Shown here piece after piece: positions 35,354 to 44,861 of a DNA stretch of 64,000 bases. Position numbers and translations under genes: made by a program. The first letter of the stretch is position 1; each line of letters begins with the position of its first letter. The DNA comes from Brumimicrobium mesophilum. Lineage in GTDB: Bacteria; Bacteroidota; Bacteroidia; Flavobacteriales_D; Crocinitomicaceae. The notes beneath the pieces are model-generated. The model was not told where the DNA came from. It saw nothing but the letters and a program-made list of their open reading frames with translations, and ran no database searches. Location: assembly GCF_003025005.1 (NCBI RefSeq), contig NZ_PVSS01000015.1:43881-107880 (forward strand), read 5' to 3'.

Positions 35354-36598
35354 ATGATAAAAAAAAGTATATATGTTTTTGCAATGAGCGCCTTGTTCTT
35401 TGCATGTAATTCAGAGGAAGAATCAGAAACGCCAGAGGTTTCTAATGATACTAATTCTGAAATATCAACAAAAAATGATTCTGGTCAAATGATGAAAGAC
35501 CCGAATGCGGTTCCCAACGTTACACTAGAAGGTGTGGTTAAAAATGGAGGAAATGCGACTTTAGTGTTGGAAGCAAGTACAGATCGTGGTCAAATTGTAA
35601 TTAATAAAACGACGACAGATGCCAACGGAAATTTCAAATTGAAAGGTGCCATTGAATCTATGGGACTTTACCAATTGCGCGTAGATGGAGTTGTTCAACA
35701 AGGTCAAGATCCTAAAGTTATACCTATGACTTTGGTTCCAAATGATGAATTAATACTTGAGTTAGATTTCAATACTTTCAATAGATCAGTGATTTACAAG
35801 GGGACTGAATGGGCTGAACCATTGAATGGATATATGGATAAAATGAAAGATTTTATCGATTGGCAAATGTCAATTGTGAATCCTCAAGAATATGATCAAG
35901 AGAAATTGATGAAAATGGTGATGGAGAAAAAAGCTCCAATGGATAAATATATTGTCAAAGAAATTCGCAAAGATTCAGATAATCCTGCACATATTCTTTT
36001 GATGACTAATTTGATGCCTATGATGGGGTTTGAGAATTATGACACCAAAAATATAGATGTATTAAAAACACTTCACAAAGGATTTGAAGAATCTTATCCA
36101 GGTCACCCAATGACAGTGAACATTGGTTCTCAAGTAGCTCAATTGGAGAAACAAATGAGAGATTTTAAAGATTTTAAAGAAAACAATATAGCTCCGGACA
36201 TTGTATTACCAAATCCAGAAGGTAAGGAAATGAAACTTTCTTCTTTGCGTGGAAAGTATGTTCTCATTGATTTTTGGGCTTCATGGTGTGGACCTTGTAG
36301 AGTAGAGAATCCTAATGTTGTTCGTTTATACAATAAATACAAAGGAGATAAATTTGAAATTTTCAGTGTTTCTTTAGATAAGGATGGAGAAAAATGGAAA
36401 AAAGCCATTGAGGCAGATGGATTAATTTGGGATTATCATGTAAGTGAATTGACAGGTTGGGAAACTGATTTGGTTCAAAAATATCAGTTTAATGGTATTC
36501 CGCATACAGTTTTGATAGACCCTAACGGTAAAATAATTGCAGAAAAATTAAGAGGACCAACTTTAGAAAGTAAGTTGCAGGAGCTCTTTGGAAAATAA
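35354..36598 (+). CDS. TlpA/ResA-like thioredoxin lipoprotein with DUF4369
   Basis: From the ATG at 35354 the protein has 414 residues and a lipoprotein signal (MIKKSIYVFAMSALFFACN), so it is anchored in a membrane facing the periplasm. A DUF4369-like region (about 55-150) precedes a helical middle, and the C-terminal ~140 residues are a TlpA/ResA-type thioredoxin domain with WASWCGPC and VLIDPNGKII. Such proteins reduce disulfides in the envelope. The next gene encodes a close paralogue, so the pair arose by tandem duplication. It follows gatB by 1 base. Confidence 0.87.
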   Translation: MIKKSIYVFAMSALFFACNSEEESETPEVSNDTNSEISTKNDSGQMMKDPNAVPNVTLEGVVKNGGNATLVLEASTDRGQIVINKTTTDANGNFKLKGAIESMGLYQLRVDGVVQQGQDPKVIPMTLVPNDELILELDFNTFNRSVIYKGTEWAEPLNGYMDKMKDFIDWQMSIVNPQEYDQEKLMKMVMEKKAPMDKYIVKEIRKDSDNPAHILLMTNLMPMMGFENYDTKNIDVLKTLHKGFEESYPGHPMTVNIGSQVAQLEKQMRDFKDFKENNIAPDIVLPNPEGKEMKLSSLRGKYVLIDFWASWCGPCRVENPNVVRLYNKYKGDKFEIFSVSLDKDGEKWKKAIEADGLIWDYHVSELTGWETDLVQKYQFNGIPHTVLIDPNGKIIAEKLRGPTLESKLQELFGK

Positions 36599-36610
36599 AA
36601 AACAAAAAAT

Positions 36611-37723
36611 ATGATACGTACAATCACTTTATTAATTTTTACTTTACTAACATCTTTAGGTTTTTCTCAGGAGAAATTTTCCTTTGTTTTAAAAGGGCAA
36701 ATCTTCAATACAGACAGTGACACCTTACGTTTGTATCAAAATTTAAATGGTGAAAACATTGTTGTTGCTTCAATTGATATTGATGAAAAGGGATTCTTTG
36801 AAAAGAAAATTCCTTTACAACACAAAGATTATTATATTCTAAGTTTAGAAAACAATCAAGGAATTAATATTATTGTTGAAGGGGCTGATACGATAAAAGT
36901 TTACGGAGATGGCTCAGATGTGGTGAATTTTATAAATGTGGTTGGTTCTCAATCCAGTACTTCGTTGATGGATTTCATGAAAATAAGTGCACGATATCAA
37001 GCAGATTTGGATTCTACAAATAACTATTTAAAAGCCAATATGGATAAGAGGGAGGAAGTTCAAAAGGATTTTCAGCCGATATATCAGGCTTTTATATCTC
37101 AAAGACAACAATTTATGAGGGCAAACGCAAATTCAGCAGCCCTAATAGGAGTAATTCCAACAATCAATCCTGAGCAAGAGTTTGAATTATATGAAAACAT
37201 TGTAAGTCAATTGGAAGTTGGATTTAGTGAAAGTCCAACGATACAAAGAATAGCTAAAGAATTTGAGGTGAAAAAGGCCCAAAGAATAGCTAACATGCCT
37301 TTGGCACCGGGCTCGGAAGTGAAAGAAATTTCATTGCCAAATCCAGAAGGGAAAATTGTAAATTTATCTGATTACAAAGGAAAAGTTGTTTTAATCGATT
37401 TTTGGGCCGCTTGGTGTGGACCATGTCGTCGTGAAAACCCAAATGTTGTGAAGCTTTATAACCAATATAACAAGCAAGGTTTTGAAGTTTTCTCGGTTTC
37501 ATTAGATAAAGACAAAGCAAAATGGTTAGCTGCAATTGAACAAGATGGATTAATTTGGGATGCTCATGTTTCTGATTTAAAAGGTTGGCAATCTGTAGCT
37601 TCTCAAGCTTATAATGTTTCTTCCATACCATTTACAGTTTTGATCGACAAGGAAGGTAAGGTGATTGGTACAAATCTTAGAGGAACAGGATTAGAAAGTG
37701 CGTTAGAGCAAATATTTGAATAA
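36611..37723 (+). CDS. TlpA-like thioredoxin protein, paralogue of the previous gene
   Basis: This 370-residue protein has a Sec signal peptide (MIRTITLLIFTLLTSLGFSQ) rather than a lipobox, then a DUF4369-like region and a C-terminal TlpA domain with WAAWCGPC and VLIDKEGKVIG. Segments such as NPNVVKLYNQYN and FEVFSVSLDKDKAKW repeat the upstream protein nearly word for word, showing tandem duplication with a change of membrane anchoring. It probably acts in periplasmic thiol exchange. The lpxH gene follows after 14 bases. Confidence 0.87.
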   Translation: MIRTITLLIFTLLTSLGFSQEKFSFVLKGQIFNTDSDTLRLYQNLNGENIVVASIDIDEKGFFEKKIPLQHKDYYILSLENNQGINIIVEGADTIKVYGDGSDVVNFINVVGSQSSTSLMDFMKISARYQADLDSTNNYLKANMDKREEVQKDFQPIYQAFISQRQQFMRANANSAALIGVIPTINPEQEFELYENIVSQLEVGFSESPTIQRIAKEFEVKKAQRIANMPLAPGSEVKEISLPNPEGKIVNLSDYKGKVVLIDFWAAWCGPCRRENPNVVKLYNQYNKQGFEVFSVSLDKDKAKWLAAIEQDGLIWDAHVSDLKGWQSVASQAYNVSSIPFTVLIDKEGKVIGTNLRGTGLESALEQIFE

Positions 37724-37737
37724 TTCCTGATATTGAA

Positions 37738-38520
37738 ATGTCCAACCCCAATAAAAAGATATATTTTGCTTCCGATTTTCACCTTGGAGTTCCAACTGCT
37801 GAAAAAAGTTTAGCACGTGAGAAATTGGTTGTTCAATGGCTCGATGAGGTAAAAGTGGATGCCGAAGCAATCTATTTGGTAGGTGATATATTTGACTTTT
37901 GGTTTGAATATAAGCACGCTATTCCTAAAGGTTTTGTGCGATTGCAAGGAAAGATTGCAGAACTCACCGATAGCGGAATTTCTGTTCATTTCTTTACAGG
38001 AAATCACGACATGTGGATGTTTGGTTACCATGAAGAAGAATTGGGTATCAAAATGCACCGAGATCCTTTCATTTTCGAAGCTCAAGGCAAGAGAATTTAC
38101 ATTGGTCATGGTGATGGCTTAGGTCCTGGAGATCATGGCTACAAATTCATCAAGAAAGTATTTTCAAATCGTTTTTTTCAATGGTGCTTTGCAAGGATTC
38201 ATCCAAATTTAGGAATTGGAGTGGCCAATTATTTCTCTAGATCGAGCAGAGCAAAAGCTGGTGATACAGATGAAAAATATTTAGGTGATGACAAGGAGTG
38301 GTTGGCTATTTATTCGAAAGAAATTCTTGAAAAAGAAGACATCGACTATTTCATTTTTGGGCACCGTCATTTACCAATTGCAATGTCACTGAATGAAAAA
38401 AGTAAATACTTCAATTTAGGAGATTGGATAAAATATTATACTTATGGAGTGCTAGAAAATGGTGAATTTCATTTGAAAACATATCCAGATAATCATGCGT
38501 TCTTGTTTTCTAAAGATTGA
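37738..38520 (+). CDS. lpxH: UDP-2,3-diacylglucosamine diphosphatase
   Basis: LpxH is a metallophosphoesterase that makes lipid X from UDP-2,3-diacylglucosamine. The 260-residue protein shows the full metal-site set: SDFHLG, GDIFDFWFEY, TGNHDMW, IGHGDGLG and GHRHLPIA. It is in the same direction as lpxK upstream and may share an operon with the TlpA genes. No membrane segment is present, as in the family, which is peripheral to the inner membrane. Confidence 0.93.
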   Translation: MSNPNKKIYFASDFHLGVPTAEKSLAREKLVVQWLDEVKVDAEAIYLVGDIFDFWFEYKHAIPKGFVRLQGKIAELTDSGISVHFFTGNHDMWMFGYHEEELGIKMHRDPFIFEAQGKRIYIGHGDGLGPGDHGYKFIKKVFSNRFFQWCFARIHPNLGIGVANYFSRSSRAKAGDTDEKYLGDDKEWLAIYSKEILEKEDIDYFIFGHRHLPIAMSLNEKSKYFNLGDWIKYYTYGVLENGEFHLKTYPDNHAFLFSKD

Positions 38521-38651
38521 TTTTAATTTCTTCCATTTATTTTTTCTACATTGTGAAGTAATTACAGGTTAAGTAGTAGAATAGAGTAGGTAATTCTTTT
38601 ATTCCAAACTAAAATTCATCTGGTTAACTCAGCATTTAAACACTATCATTT

Positions 38652-40136
38652 ATGATGAAATCTAAAATTATTTTGGGAGGATTATTTATCCTATCATTTT
38701 CTACAGTTCTCTTTGCACAAACACAAGGAATAGCCTACACCGCAGTTGGAAAAGGAGTAGCGACAACTTTTGTTACCGATTACCATTCCTTAGGAATAAA
38801 TAGCTCATCATTGGGATGGGGAACTGGTTTTGAAGGCAAGCGTTTTACTATTGGAACAACAGAATTTTCTGCAGGAATTTCTAGTCCGACCTTAAATAAA
38901 ACACGTTTAAAGAATGCATTAACAAGTGTGAAAAATCAGATTTCTGATGGAGAAAGTTTCGATTATGAGCAACAAAGAGAAGCAGTCGCGGAGTTTTCAG
39001 AATCAGGTATTAGTGTTAATGCAGGTTATAATTGGTTCGGAGCTTCATTCCAGAGCGAAATACTTGGAGGAATTGCAATTTCAGTTAATGAAGATATCAA
39101 TTGGTTTTCTCAACTCAATGAACAATCAACAGACTTAATTTTTCGGGGAAAGTATTCAGATTATTATGATTCTTTGGTTGTTGTTTTTCAGGGAGATACC
39201 TCGACAATTGCCAATTCAGAAAATATTTCTCAAGATTCACTTGCAGCTGTAATTGAAGGGGTTAGAGATAATCCTTTGTTAATTAGTCAAATTACGGATG
39301 GTTCTCGTATCAAATTTTCATGGAACCGTAATTTCAATATAGGGTATGGACGAAAAGTTTTCGGAAACAGAGAGACTTTCGCTTTATATGCTGGAGTTGG
39401 TGCAAGATTTATACAATCTATCGCGATGTTTGATGTTGAATCAAACAGTTCTGGATTGAGTGCGAGTTCTTCACTTTCTCCTTTTTTTAATGTCAAATAT
39501 GACAGCCTTACGAATTCATCAAATAGTGGATTTCTTCCAGAATCTGTTGGAAAAGGATATGGTTTGGACTTTTCCGCAAGTGTTATACTCTTTGATAGAA
39601 TTAAAATTGCTACGGCGGTAAACAATGTTGGTAGCGTTAAATATACCAGAGATGTTTATTCAGTAAATGACACCTTATTGTCTTCGTCAACTTTAAGTGG
39701 AATTGAAAACACAGGTTCGCAAGAAATAATAAGTCAGCTTTCCAATCAAGATGGTTTGTTTGAATTGGAAGAACAACAAGATATCGAAGTGGCAAATGCT
39801 GCAACATTTAGGTTAGGAGGGAGCATTTCTTTTATTAATGATAAACTACATGTTGGCGTTGATTTTGTAGCACCGTTTGACAGGAATGCACCTGGAAGTT
39901 TACAAAATGCCGTTTTCTCAGTAGGTGGTGATATCCGACCAGTGAAATGGCTGCAATTATCCATGGGATATTTTGGAGGAGGAGTTTATGCAAATAGCAT
40001 CCCTGTAGGAATTAATTTTATACTCGGAAATGGTAGATACGAATTTGGAATTTCATCTAGAGATGCAGTTTCGTTCTTCTCGAAAGATGGTCATAGTTTG
40101 TCGAGTGCTTTTGGAGTAGCACGGTTTAGATTTTAA
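38652..40136 (+). CDS. DUF5723-family outer-membrane protein
   Basis: The 494-residue protein starts with a signal peptide ending VLFAQ (the second codon is also ATG) and is rich in alternating strands and Gly, as in outer-membrane beta-barrels. GKGVATTFVTDYHSLGINSS and FGVARFRF at the very end match the pattern of DUF5723 proteins of Bacteroidota; the terminal Phe is typical of barrels inserted by BamA. Function is unknown; related barrels act as T9SS shuttles or transport proteins, but I see no direct evidence. The gene is convergent with the exonuclease gene, 68 bases away. Confidence 0.72.
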   Translation: MMKSKIILGGLFILSFSTVLFAQTQGIAYTAVGKGVATTFVTDYHSLGINSSSLGWGTGFEGKRFTIGTTEFSAGISSPTLNKTRLKNALTSVKNQISDGESFDYEQQREAVAEFSESGISVNAGYNWFGASFQSEILGGIAISVNEDINWFSQLNEQSTDLIFRGKYSDYYDSLVVVFQGDTSTIANSENISQDSLAAVIEGVRDNPLLISQITDGSRIKFSWNRNFNIGYGRKVFGNRETFALYAGVGARFIQSIAMFDVESNSSGLSASSSLSPFFNVKYDSLTNSSNSGFLPESVGKGYGLDFSASVILFDRIKIATAVNNVGSVKYTRDVYSVNDTLLSSSTLSGIENTGSQEIISQLSNQDGLFELEEQQDIEVANAATFRLGGSISFINDKLHVGVDFVAPFDRNAPGSLQNAVFSVGGDIRPVKWLQLSMGYFGGGVYANSIPVGINFILGNGRYEFGISSRDAVSFFSKDGHSLSSAFGVARFRF

Positions 40137-40204
40137 TTGAATTGATAATCAGGATAGCGTAGAAGAATTTGGCCCCAATCACGTTTACCATTAACCTTTT
40201 ATCA

Positions 40205-41575
40205 TTAGAATTTACGTATTTCAATTCCTTTGCCAATTCGAATCATTCTGTTGATAATCAGTCGAATATCTCGGTCCTCATCGTAGCGGTCAATTGCATC
40301 TTTCCATGTTTCTATTGATCTGTCGTTCAGTTTTTTGGGTAGGAAGCCATAGCCTGCAAAAGTTCCTCTTTCGACCATGATTAGTCCTAACTCTTCTGGA
40401 TTGCGGCCTTTGTCGATAATGAAGAAATTCTCAAGTTCGAAATTAAGACGATCAATTAAACTATTGACACGTTGATTATATTCTTCAGGTGCTTCTTCAC
40501 CAATACATGCACCTTTGCATTGTTTGATTTGATATTGAAAACAGGAATTTGCTGTCGGGTAAAGTCCAACGAGTTTCTTGCATAACTTATATTCTTCTAC
40601 AGCTCTTTCCAAAAAAATGCCTCCTTCATTTCTGTTAGAAAATGTTGTAATTGGCGGATCAGTTCTTTTCTTGACTTGATCCAAATGTAAATTGATATAG
40701 CCTTTGCCATCTTCAAAAGCATATAGACCAAATGGATACTTGTCTTTGCGCAATTGTCTGTTGAAATGTGGTTTGTGTTTCTTTATTAAATTCGATTCAT
40801 GGATTAATGCGATGGCCTCAGAACCTGTAATGTCATATTCAACACGCACAATTTCCTTGGACATGTTAATGCCTTTTTTCGTCTTTACGTTCTTCAAATG
40901 CTGTTGAACACGACTTTTAATGTTCTTACTTTTTCCAATATAAATTAAGCGACTGTCTTCATCAAAGAATTTATAAACTCCAGTTAATTTTGGAATTTCA
41001 TCAATGGCATCAAAATTTAAACCAGGGTGCAAATGTTTTGGAACTTTATCCGATTGAATGAGTCCAAGTAACTTCTCTTGATCTTTTTGATACAATAAAT
41101 GAAAAAGTTCAACGGTTGCTAATGCATCTCCATGTGCACGGTGTCTTCCAACCAATGGAATTCCTAATTCATCAGTCAATTTCCCTAAACTGTAGGATGC
41201 ATGGCCAGGAATAATTTGACGCGAAGATTTTACGGTACACAAATACTCCATGCGAAATTCAAATCCTAAAGAACGGTACTCACTGCGCAAAACATTATAA
41301 TCGAAACCTACGTTATGCGCCACAAAAACGGCATCACCAATAAATTCAATAATTTGTTTTGCCAACTCATAGAATTTTGGTGAATCTTCCACCATTTCAT
41401 CATTGATTCCGGTCAATTGCGAAATAAAAAAGGGTATAGGTCGCTCTGGATCTACCAACGAAGTAAATTCATCTATGATTTTTTCTCCGTCCGTTAAGAA
41501 AATTGAGAATTCAGTTATTTTGGAGTTTCTAATCGAACCACCCGTGGTTTCTAAATCTGTAATTGCAAAAAGCAT
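40205..41575 (-). CDS. DnaQ-like exonuclease fused to UvrC/Cho-like GIY-YIG nuclease
   Basis: Residues 1-170 are a DEDDh 3'-5' exonuclease (AITDLETTGGS, AHNVGFDYNVL, GRHRAHGDALATVELF). Residues ~195-280 are a GIY-YIG domain (TGVYKFFDEDSRLIYIGKSK) followed by a UvrC-like Cys-containing region (CKGACIGEEAPEEYNQR). Such exonuclease/Cho-like fusions occur across bacteria and are thought to act in DNA repair by nicking and trimming damaged DNA. The protein is 456 residues long. It is convergent with the DUF5723 gene and divergent from the TPR gene. Confidence 0.87.
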   Translation of the reverse strand: MLFAITDLETTGGSIRNSKITEFSIFLTDGEKIIDEFTSLVDPERPIPFFISQLTGINDEMVEDSPKFYELAKQIIEFIGDAVFVAHNVGFDYNVLRSEYRSLGFEFRMEYLCTVKSSRQIIPGHASYSLGKLTDELGIPLVGRHRAHGDALATVELFHLLYQKDQEKLLGLIQSDKVPKHLHPGLNFDAIDEIPKLTGVYKFFDEDSRLIYIGKSKNIKSRVQQHLKNVKTKKGINMSKEIVRVEYDITGSEAIALIHESNLIKKHKPHFNRQLRKDKYPFGLYAFEDGKGYINLHLDQVKKRTDPPITTFSNRNEGGIFLERAVEEYKLCKKLVGLYPTANSCFQYQIKQCKGACIGEEAPEEYNQRVNSLIDRLNFELENFFIIDKGRNPEELGLIMVERGTFAGYGFLPKKLNDRSIETWKDAIDRYDEDRDIRLIINRMIRIGKGIEIRKF

Positions 41576-41883
41576 TTTGTAAAAATAAGTAAATTGAAGG
41601 GAAAGAACTTATCTATTCAAAAAATGAAATAACATATATTCATAAGAATCTCCTTTTAGTTTGTCTATTTGTGCGATACTTACTTTATTGAACCCTATTC
41701 TGATGATGGAATAGCGAGTGGATCTCTTTTGTTGCTGCTTTGAAAATTACATTCTTGACTTTTCGCGAAATATCAGTTGAAAAATTATTTTTTCGCAAAG
41801 TTTGAAATATGGTCTTCTAACATTTTCTAAAAAAAAATCGAACCTTTTTCAAACAACTGTGTATTACGGGAAAACGAGATATT
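41576..41883. other. Divergent intergenic region, no gene seen
   Basis: These 308 bases separate the starts of the exonuclease/GIY-YIG gene and the TPR gene and should hold both promoters. I found no perfect TAnnTTTG box at a convincing distance and no repeat or structured RNA. Confidence 0.5.
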
Positions 41884-43044
41884 ATGAAAAAAGCAATGAT
41901 TTTAATGACCATCCTATTCGGGACATTTTTTATTGGCGCCCAAGAGGAGCCTCAAACAGTTCATTCTGTAATTAAGGAAAGAAAAAGTTTTGAATGGTAC
42001 ACCAATCAATATTCACTTTGGGAAAAGGAGGTTAAAAAGAACAAGAAGAATGGTGAGGCTTGGATTAATTTATATACTGCTGCCAGAATGGCTAGACTTT
42101 CAGCTCAGGAGAATGAGCAAACTATGGCTTGGCATAAAACGGAGGCAGACGTGATTCAGAAAATGGGTAAATCGATTAAAGGAACTTATGAATATTATAG
42201 TCTTTTGGCTTGGTATACTAATGTTTGGGAGGCGAAAGACAAGGCCGAAGAGGATAAAATTATTGGTTATTCTCTAAAAGCGTTTGAATTGAAGCCGAAT
42301 AGTCCCGATGTTTATCCTAATTTGATGAATATTTATGAGATTTCTAGACCGAATAAGAAGAAACAAAAAGAATTGTCGGTTCTATGGAAAGCTTCTGGTG
42401 ATCACACTCCCAAATTAATGGCGCTTTCTTATAATGCTTTAATGAATACTAAGAAAAATGCGATTTTATTAACAGGTGGTGACAATGATACATATCCATT
42501 GTGGATTGTGCAACATGCCGATGATTATAGAAATGATGTGAATGTTTGGAATGTTTACCTGTTGAGTATAACGGATTACAGAAATCGGGTTTTTGCAGAA
42601 AATGGTATACCAGAATTGGAGGGTCAAATATATGAAACAGCTAAAATTGTGGAGCATATCATCAAACACAAAGGAGGAAGGGAGCTCTATTTTTATAATA
42701 AAGGAATTGTTGCGAGTGACACATCAATTTTCGAAAAGTTGTATAATGTAGGCGTGATTTATCAATATTCAGAACAGTCGTTTAATAATTCAGCGCTGAT
42801 TGTAGATCATTTTGAAAATAAATTTATTGTAGATCAATTGAAATATGATTATTACATCAGTGAATTTGCTCAAAAGGACAAAGACTGGGGTTATGCTTAT
42901 TTGCCGGGATTAGTTTCTCTTTATCAACATTATGATTTAGTAGGTAATAAAGAAAAAGCGGAAACAACGAAGTCAATTATTTTACATTTAGGAGAAGACT
43001 TTGCTAAATTAGAGGATATAAAACAAGAAATAGGCCTTGACTAA
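41884..43044 (+). CDS. Exported helical-repeat (TPR-like) protein
   Basis: A signal peptide (MKKAMILMTILFGTFFIGAQ) leads into a mostly helical protein of 386 residues in total. Segments such as NGEAWINLYTAARMARLS, EEDKIIGYSLKAFELKPN and SPDVYPNLMNIYEI have the spacing of TPR repeats. The second half (WIVQHADDYRNDVNVWNVYL) resembles the soluble part of a DUF2723-type protein. It overlaps the ECF sigma gene by 8 bases and probably works with the sigma/anti-sigma pair as an envelope sensor or target. Function is not known. Confidence 0.68.
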   Translation: MKKAMILMTILFGTFFIGAQEEPQTVHSVIKERKSFEWYTNQYSLWEKEVKKNKKNGEAWINLYTAARMARLSAQENEQTMAWHKTEADVIQKMGKSIKGTYEYYSLLAWYTNVWEAKDKAEEDKIIGYSLKAFELKPNSPDVYPNLMNIYEISRPNKKKQKELSVLWKASGDHTPKLMALSYNALMNTKKNAILLTGGDNDTYPLWIVQHADDYRNDVNVWNVYLLSITDYRNRVFAENGIPELEGQIYETAKIVEHIIKHKGGRELYFYNKGIVASDTSIFEKLYNVGVIYQYSEQSFNNSALIVDHFENKFIVDQLKYDYYISEFAQKDKDWGYAYLPGLVSLYQHYDLVGNKEKAETTKSIILHLGEDFAKLEDIKQEIGLD

Positions 43045-43639
43045 TTCAAATTATATTACAGATGAACAGCTGATGTCGTCTCTTCAAAAAGGGGACGAAT
43101 CGGCGTTTACAATATTGTATGAACGGTATAGCAATCGCATCTTGTATTTTATGTTTAAAATGTTGAGAAATGACGAAGCCAAAGCTCAGGATTTTACGCA
43201 AGATGTTTTTATGAAAGTCATAGAAAAAGCAGACCAATTTGATACGAATAAATCCTTTAAAACTTGGATTTTTACAGTAGCTGCGAATCATTGTAAGAAT
43301 TACTTTCGAAGCAATAAACAGCTATTTGATATTGATTCTTCCAATAATTCGCTTGTTTATGACGATTCAATTGAGGAGAATTACGATCAAAAAGAATTTA
43401 AAAGACGTTTGGATATTGAGGTGAATAAATTGAGTTACAAATTTAAAGAAACCTTTATCCTGCGTTATTTCGAGGATTTAAAACTCAAGGAAATCGCCGA
43501 AATTATGGATTGTCCGGTTGGTACAATTAAATCCCGATTGAACCATGTGACTCAAATTTTAGCGAAGAAATTAAAAGTTTACAAAGTGTTATTTGACTCA
43601 AGTCAGGTAATTGAAAAAACGAAAGAATATGAAGACTAA
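43037..43639 (+). CDS. ECF RNA polymerase sigma factor
   Basis: The 200-residue sigma factor has region 2 (FTILYERYSNRILYFMFKML, AQDFTQDVFMKVIE, SFKTWIFTVAANHCKNYF) and region 4 (KFKETFILRYFEDLKLKEIA, CPVGTIKSRLNH), and no region 3. It redirects RNA polymerase to specific promoters. The start is a TTG at 43037, overlapping the upstream gene by 8 bases; the nearest ATG (43073) would still leave most of region 2. The downstream gene encodes its probable anti-sigma. Confidence 0.93.
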   Translation: MTNSNYITDEQLMSSLQKGDESAFTILYERYSNRILYFMFKMLRNDEAKAQDFTQDVFMKVIEKADQFDTNKSFKTWIFTVAANHCKNYFRSNKQLFDIDSSNNSLVYDDSIEENYDQKEFKRRLDIEVNKLSYKFKETFILRYFEDLKLKEIAEIMDCPVGTIKSRLNHVTQILAKKLKVYKVLFDSSQVIEKTKEYED

Positions 43640-44324
43640 ACTAACAGAATTAATCGAGCGAAAGTCATTTAATGAACTGACGAAAGAGGAGCAGAACTTT
43701 GTCTTATCGGAGATTTCTGAACAAGAGTTTAATGAAAAGCACGAATTGATTTCTCAAGTGAAGGGAGAGTTAAAATCTGAAGCAAGTCAACTCAAAGCAA
43801 AGGACAGTATTCATTTGAATGCATTGGCAGCTTTGAGAGAGAAGAAGGATAGGGAGAGTGTTGAGGAGAGTGATAAAGAGAAAGGTGGAGCTGGCTTTTT
43901 TGCATTTAAAATTCCTTTGTGGACTGCTATTGCTGCTGTTTTTATGATTTTTATTCTTTCGACACCTATTTTTATCAATTCAGAATTTGATCAAAACAAG
44001 AACGATGAATTATTGGCATTAGTGGATACTGTTTACGTTGATAAAATAATCCGCGATACGATTGAAATTACTCAGCCCGCTGATACTGTTGTGAAAATGA
44101 TTTACACTTCGAGAGATGCTTCGGATGAGATTACGGAGCTTCCTGCGACAATTGAATCCTTGGATATTAAGGTTAATGAAACTTCAGGTGAAATTATTCA
44201 ATACAATTCACAAAGTTCAATGAGTATGGGAAGCTATACAAGTACTTTTGATTTTAAAAGCTCAGATACTGGAGAAAGCTTGTCAGAGGATAAAATAGGG
44301 AGAGTTCTTTTGAGGATTGAGTAG
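43629..44324 (+). CDS. Putative anti-sigma factor, single-pass membrane protein
   Basis: The ATG at 43629 overlaps the sigma gene by 11 bases; a TTG at 43611 also opens this frame. The ~85-residue cytoplasmic N-terminus is helical and charged (SFNELTKEEQNFVLSEISEQ), followed by one membrane segment (LWTAIAAVFMIFILSTPIF, about residues 95-114) and a ~115-residue periplasmic tail. This is the layout of anti-sigma factors that hold an ECF sigma at the membrane. It lacks a visible ZAS zinc motif. Its gene ends at the border of the repeat island. Confidence 0.75.
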   Translation: MKTKLTELIERKSFNELTKEEQNFVLSEISEQEFNEKHELISQVKGELKSEASQLKAKDSIHLNALAALREKKDRESVEESDKEKGGAGFFAFKIPLWTAIAAVFMIFILSTPIFINSEFDQNKNDELLALVDTVYVDKIIRDTIEITQPADTVVKMIYTSRDASDEITELPATIESLDIKVNETSGEIIQYNSQSSMSMGSYTSTFDFKSSDTGESLSEDKIGRVLLRIE

Positions 44325-44396
44325 TGTGAGTAGAGAGTGGAATTGGTTAATCTGCTTCGGGGTTGGGTTTTTGGTTTTAATGATTGATATTCTAAT

Positions 44397-44558
44397 AAAA
44401 AGGGATTCCTCAGGTTTAATAAATCTTTCGGAAAGACGATGTTCAGGGGTGGACTTTGGGGAAAAAATGCTCAAGCTCCGCTTGAGCATTTTTTCCCCAC
44501 CCGCAACTAGCGAAAGTCCGTCATTCCGAAAATGCACAGCATTGAGGAATCCCTTTTT
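44397..44558. repeat. Palindromic element, copy 1 (version A)
   Basis: AAAAAGGGATTCCTCA at 44397-44412 is the exact reverse complement of 44543-44558. In the centre, 44458-44476 (GGGGAAAAAATGCTCAAGC) and 44480-44498 form a perfect 19-bp stem around a 3-base loop TCC. CGGAAAGACG on the left and CGTCATTCCG on the right are also nearly complementary. The whole element can fold into one long cruciform or RNA hairpin. Confidence 0.92.
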
Positions 44559-44698
44559 CTCGCAATTAGAACAAAACAACTTTTCGATAATGCGCAGCAT
44601 TGAGGAATTCAAAAACCACCTAAACACTTATATACAAGTCTGATAGGCGCATTCTTTGAAAAATTGGGATTTTCCTATTCTACTTTCAAGCCTATATT

Positions 44699-44861
44699 AA
44701 AAGAGATTCCTCAGGTTTTTCAAACCTATCGGAATGACGATGTTTCAGGGGGGCTTTGGGATAAAATTTTGCTCAAGCGCAGCTTGAGCAAAATTTTATC
44801 CCCGTACTATATGCAAAAAGCCGTCATTCCGAAAATGCACAGCATTGAGGAATCCCTTTTT
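44699..44861. repeat. Palindromic element, copy 2 (version B)
   Basis: The central stem is 44758-44778 with 44782-44802, a perfect 21-bp pair around the loop GCA. It reads GGGATAAAATTTTGCTCAAG with one more C on the left. Compared with version A the inner bases differ on both arms in a matching way, so pairing is kept. Copies at 45002, 45305 and 45608 have the same centre. Confidence 0.92.
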
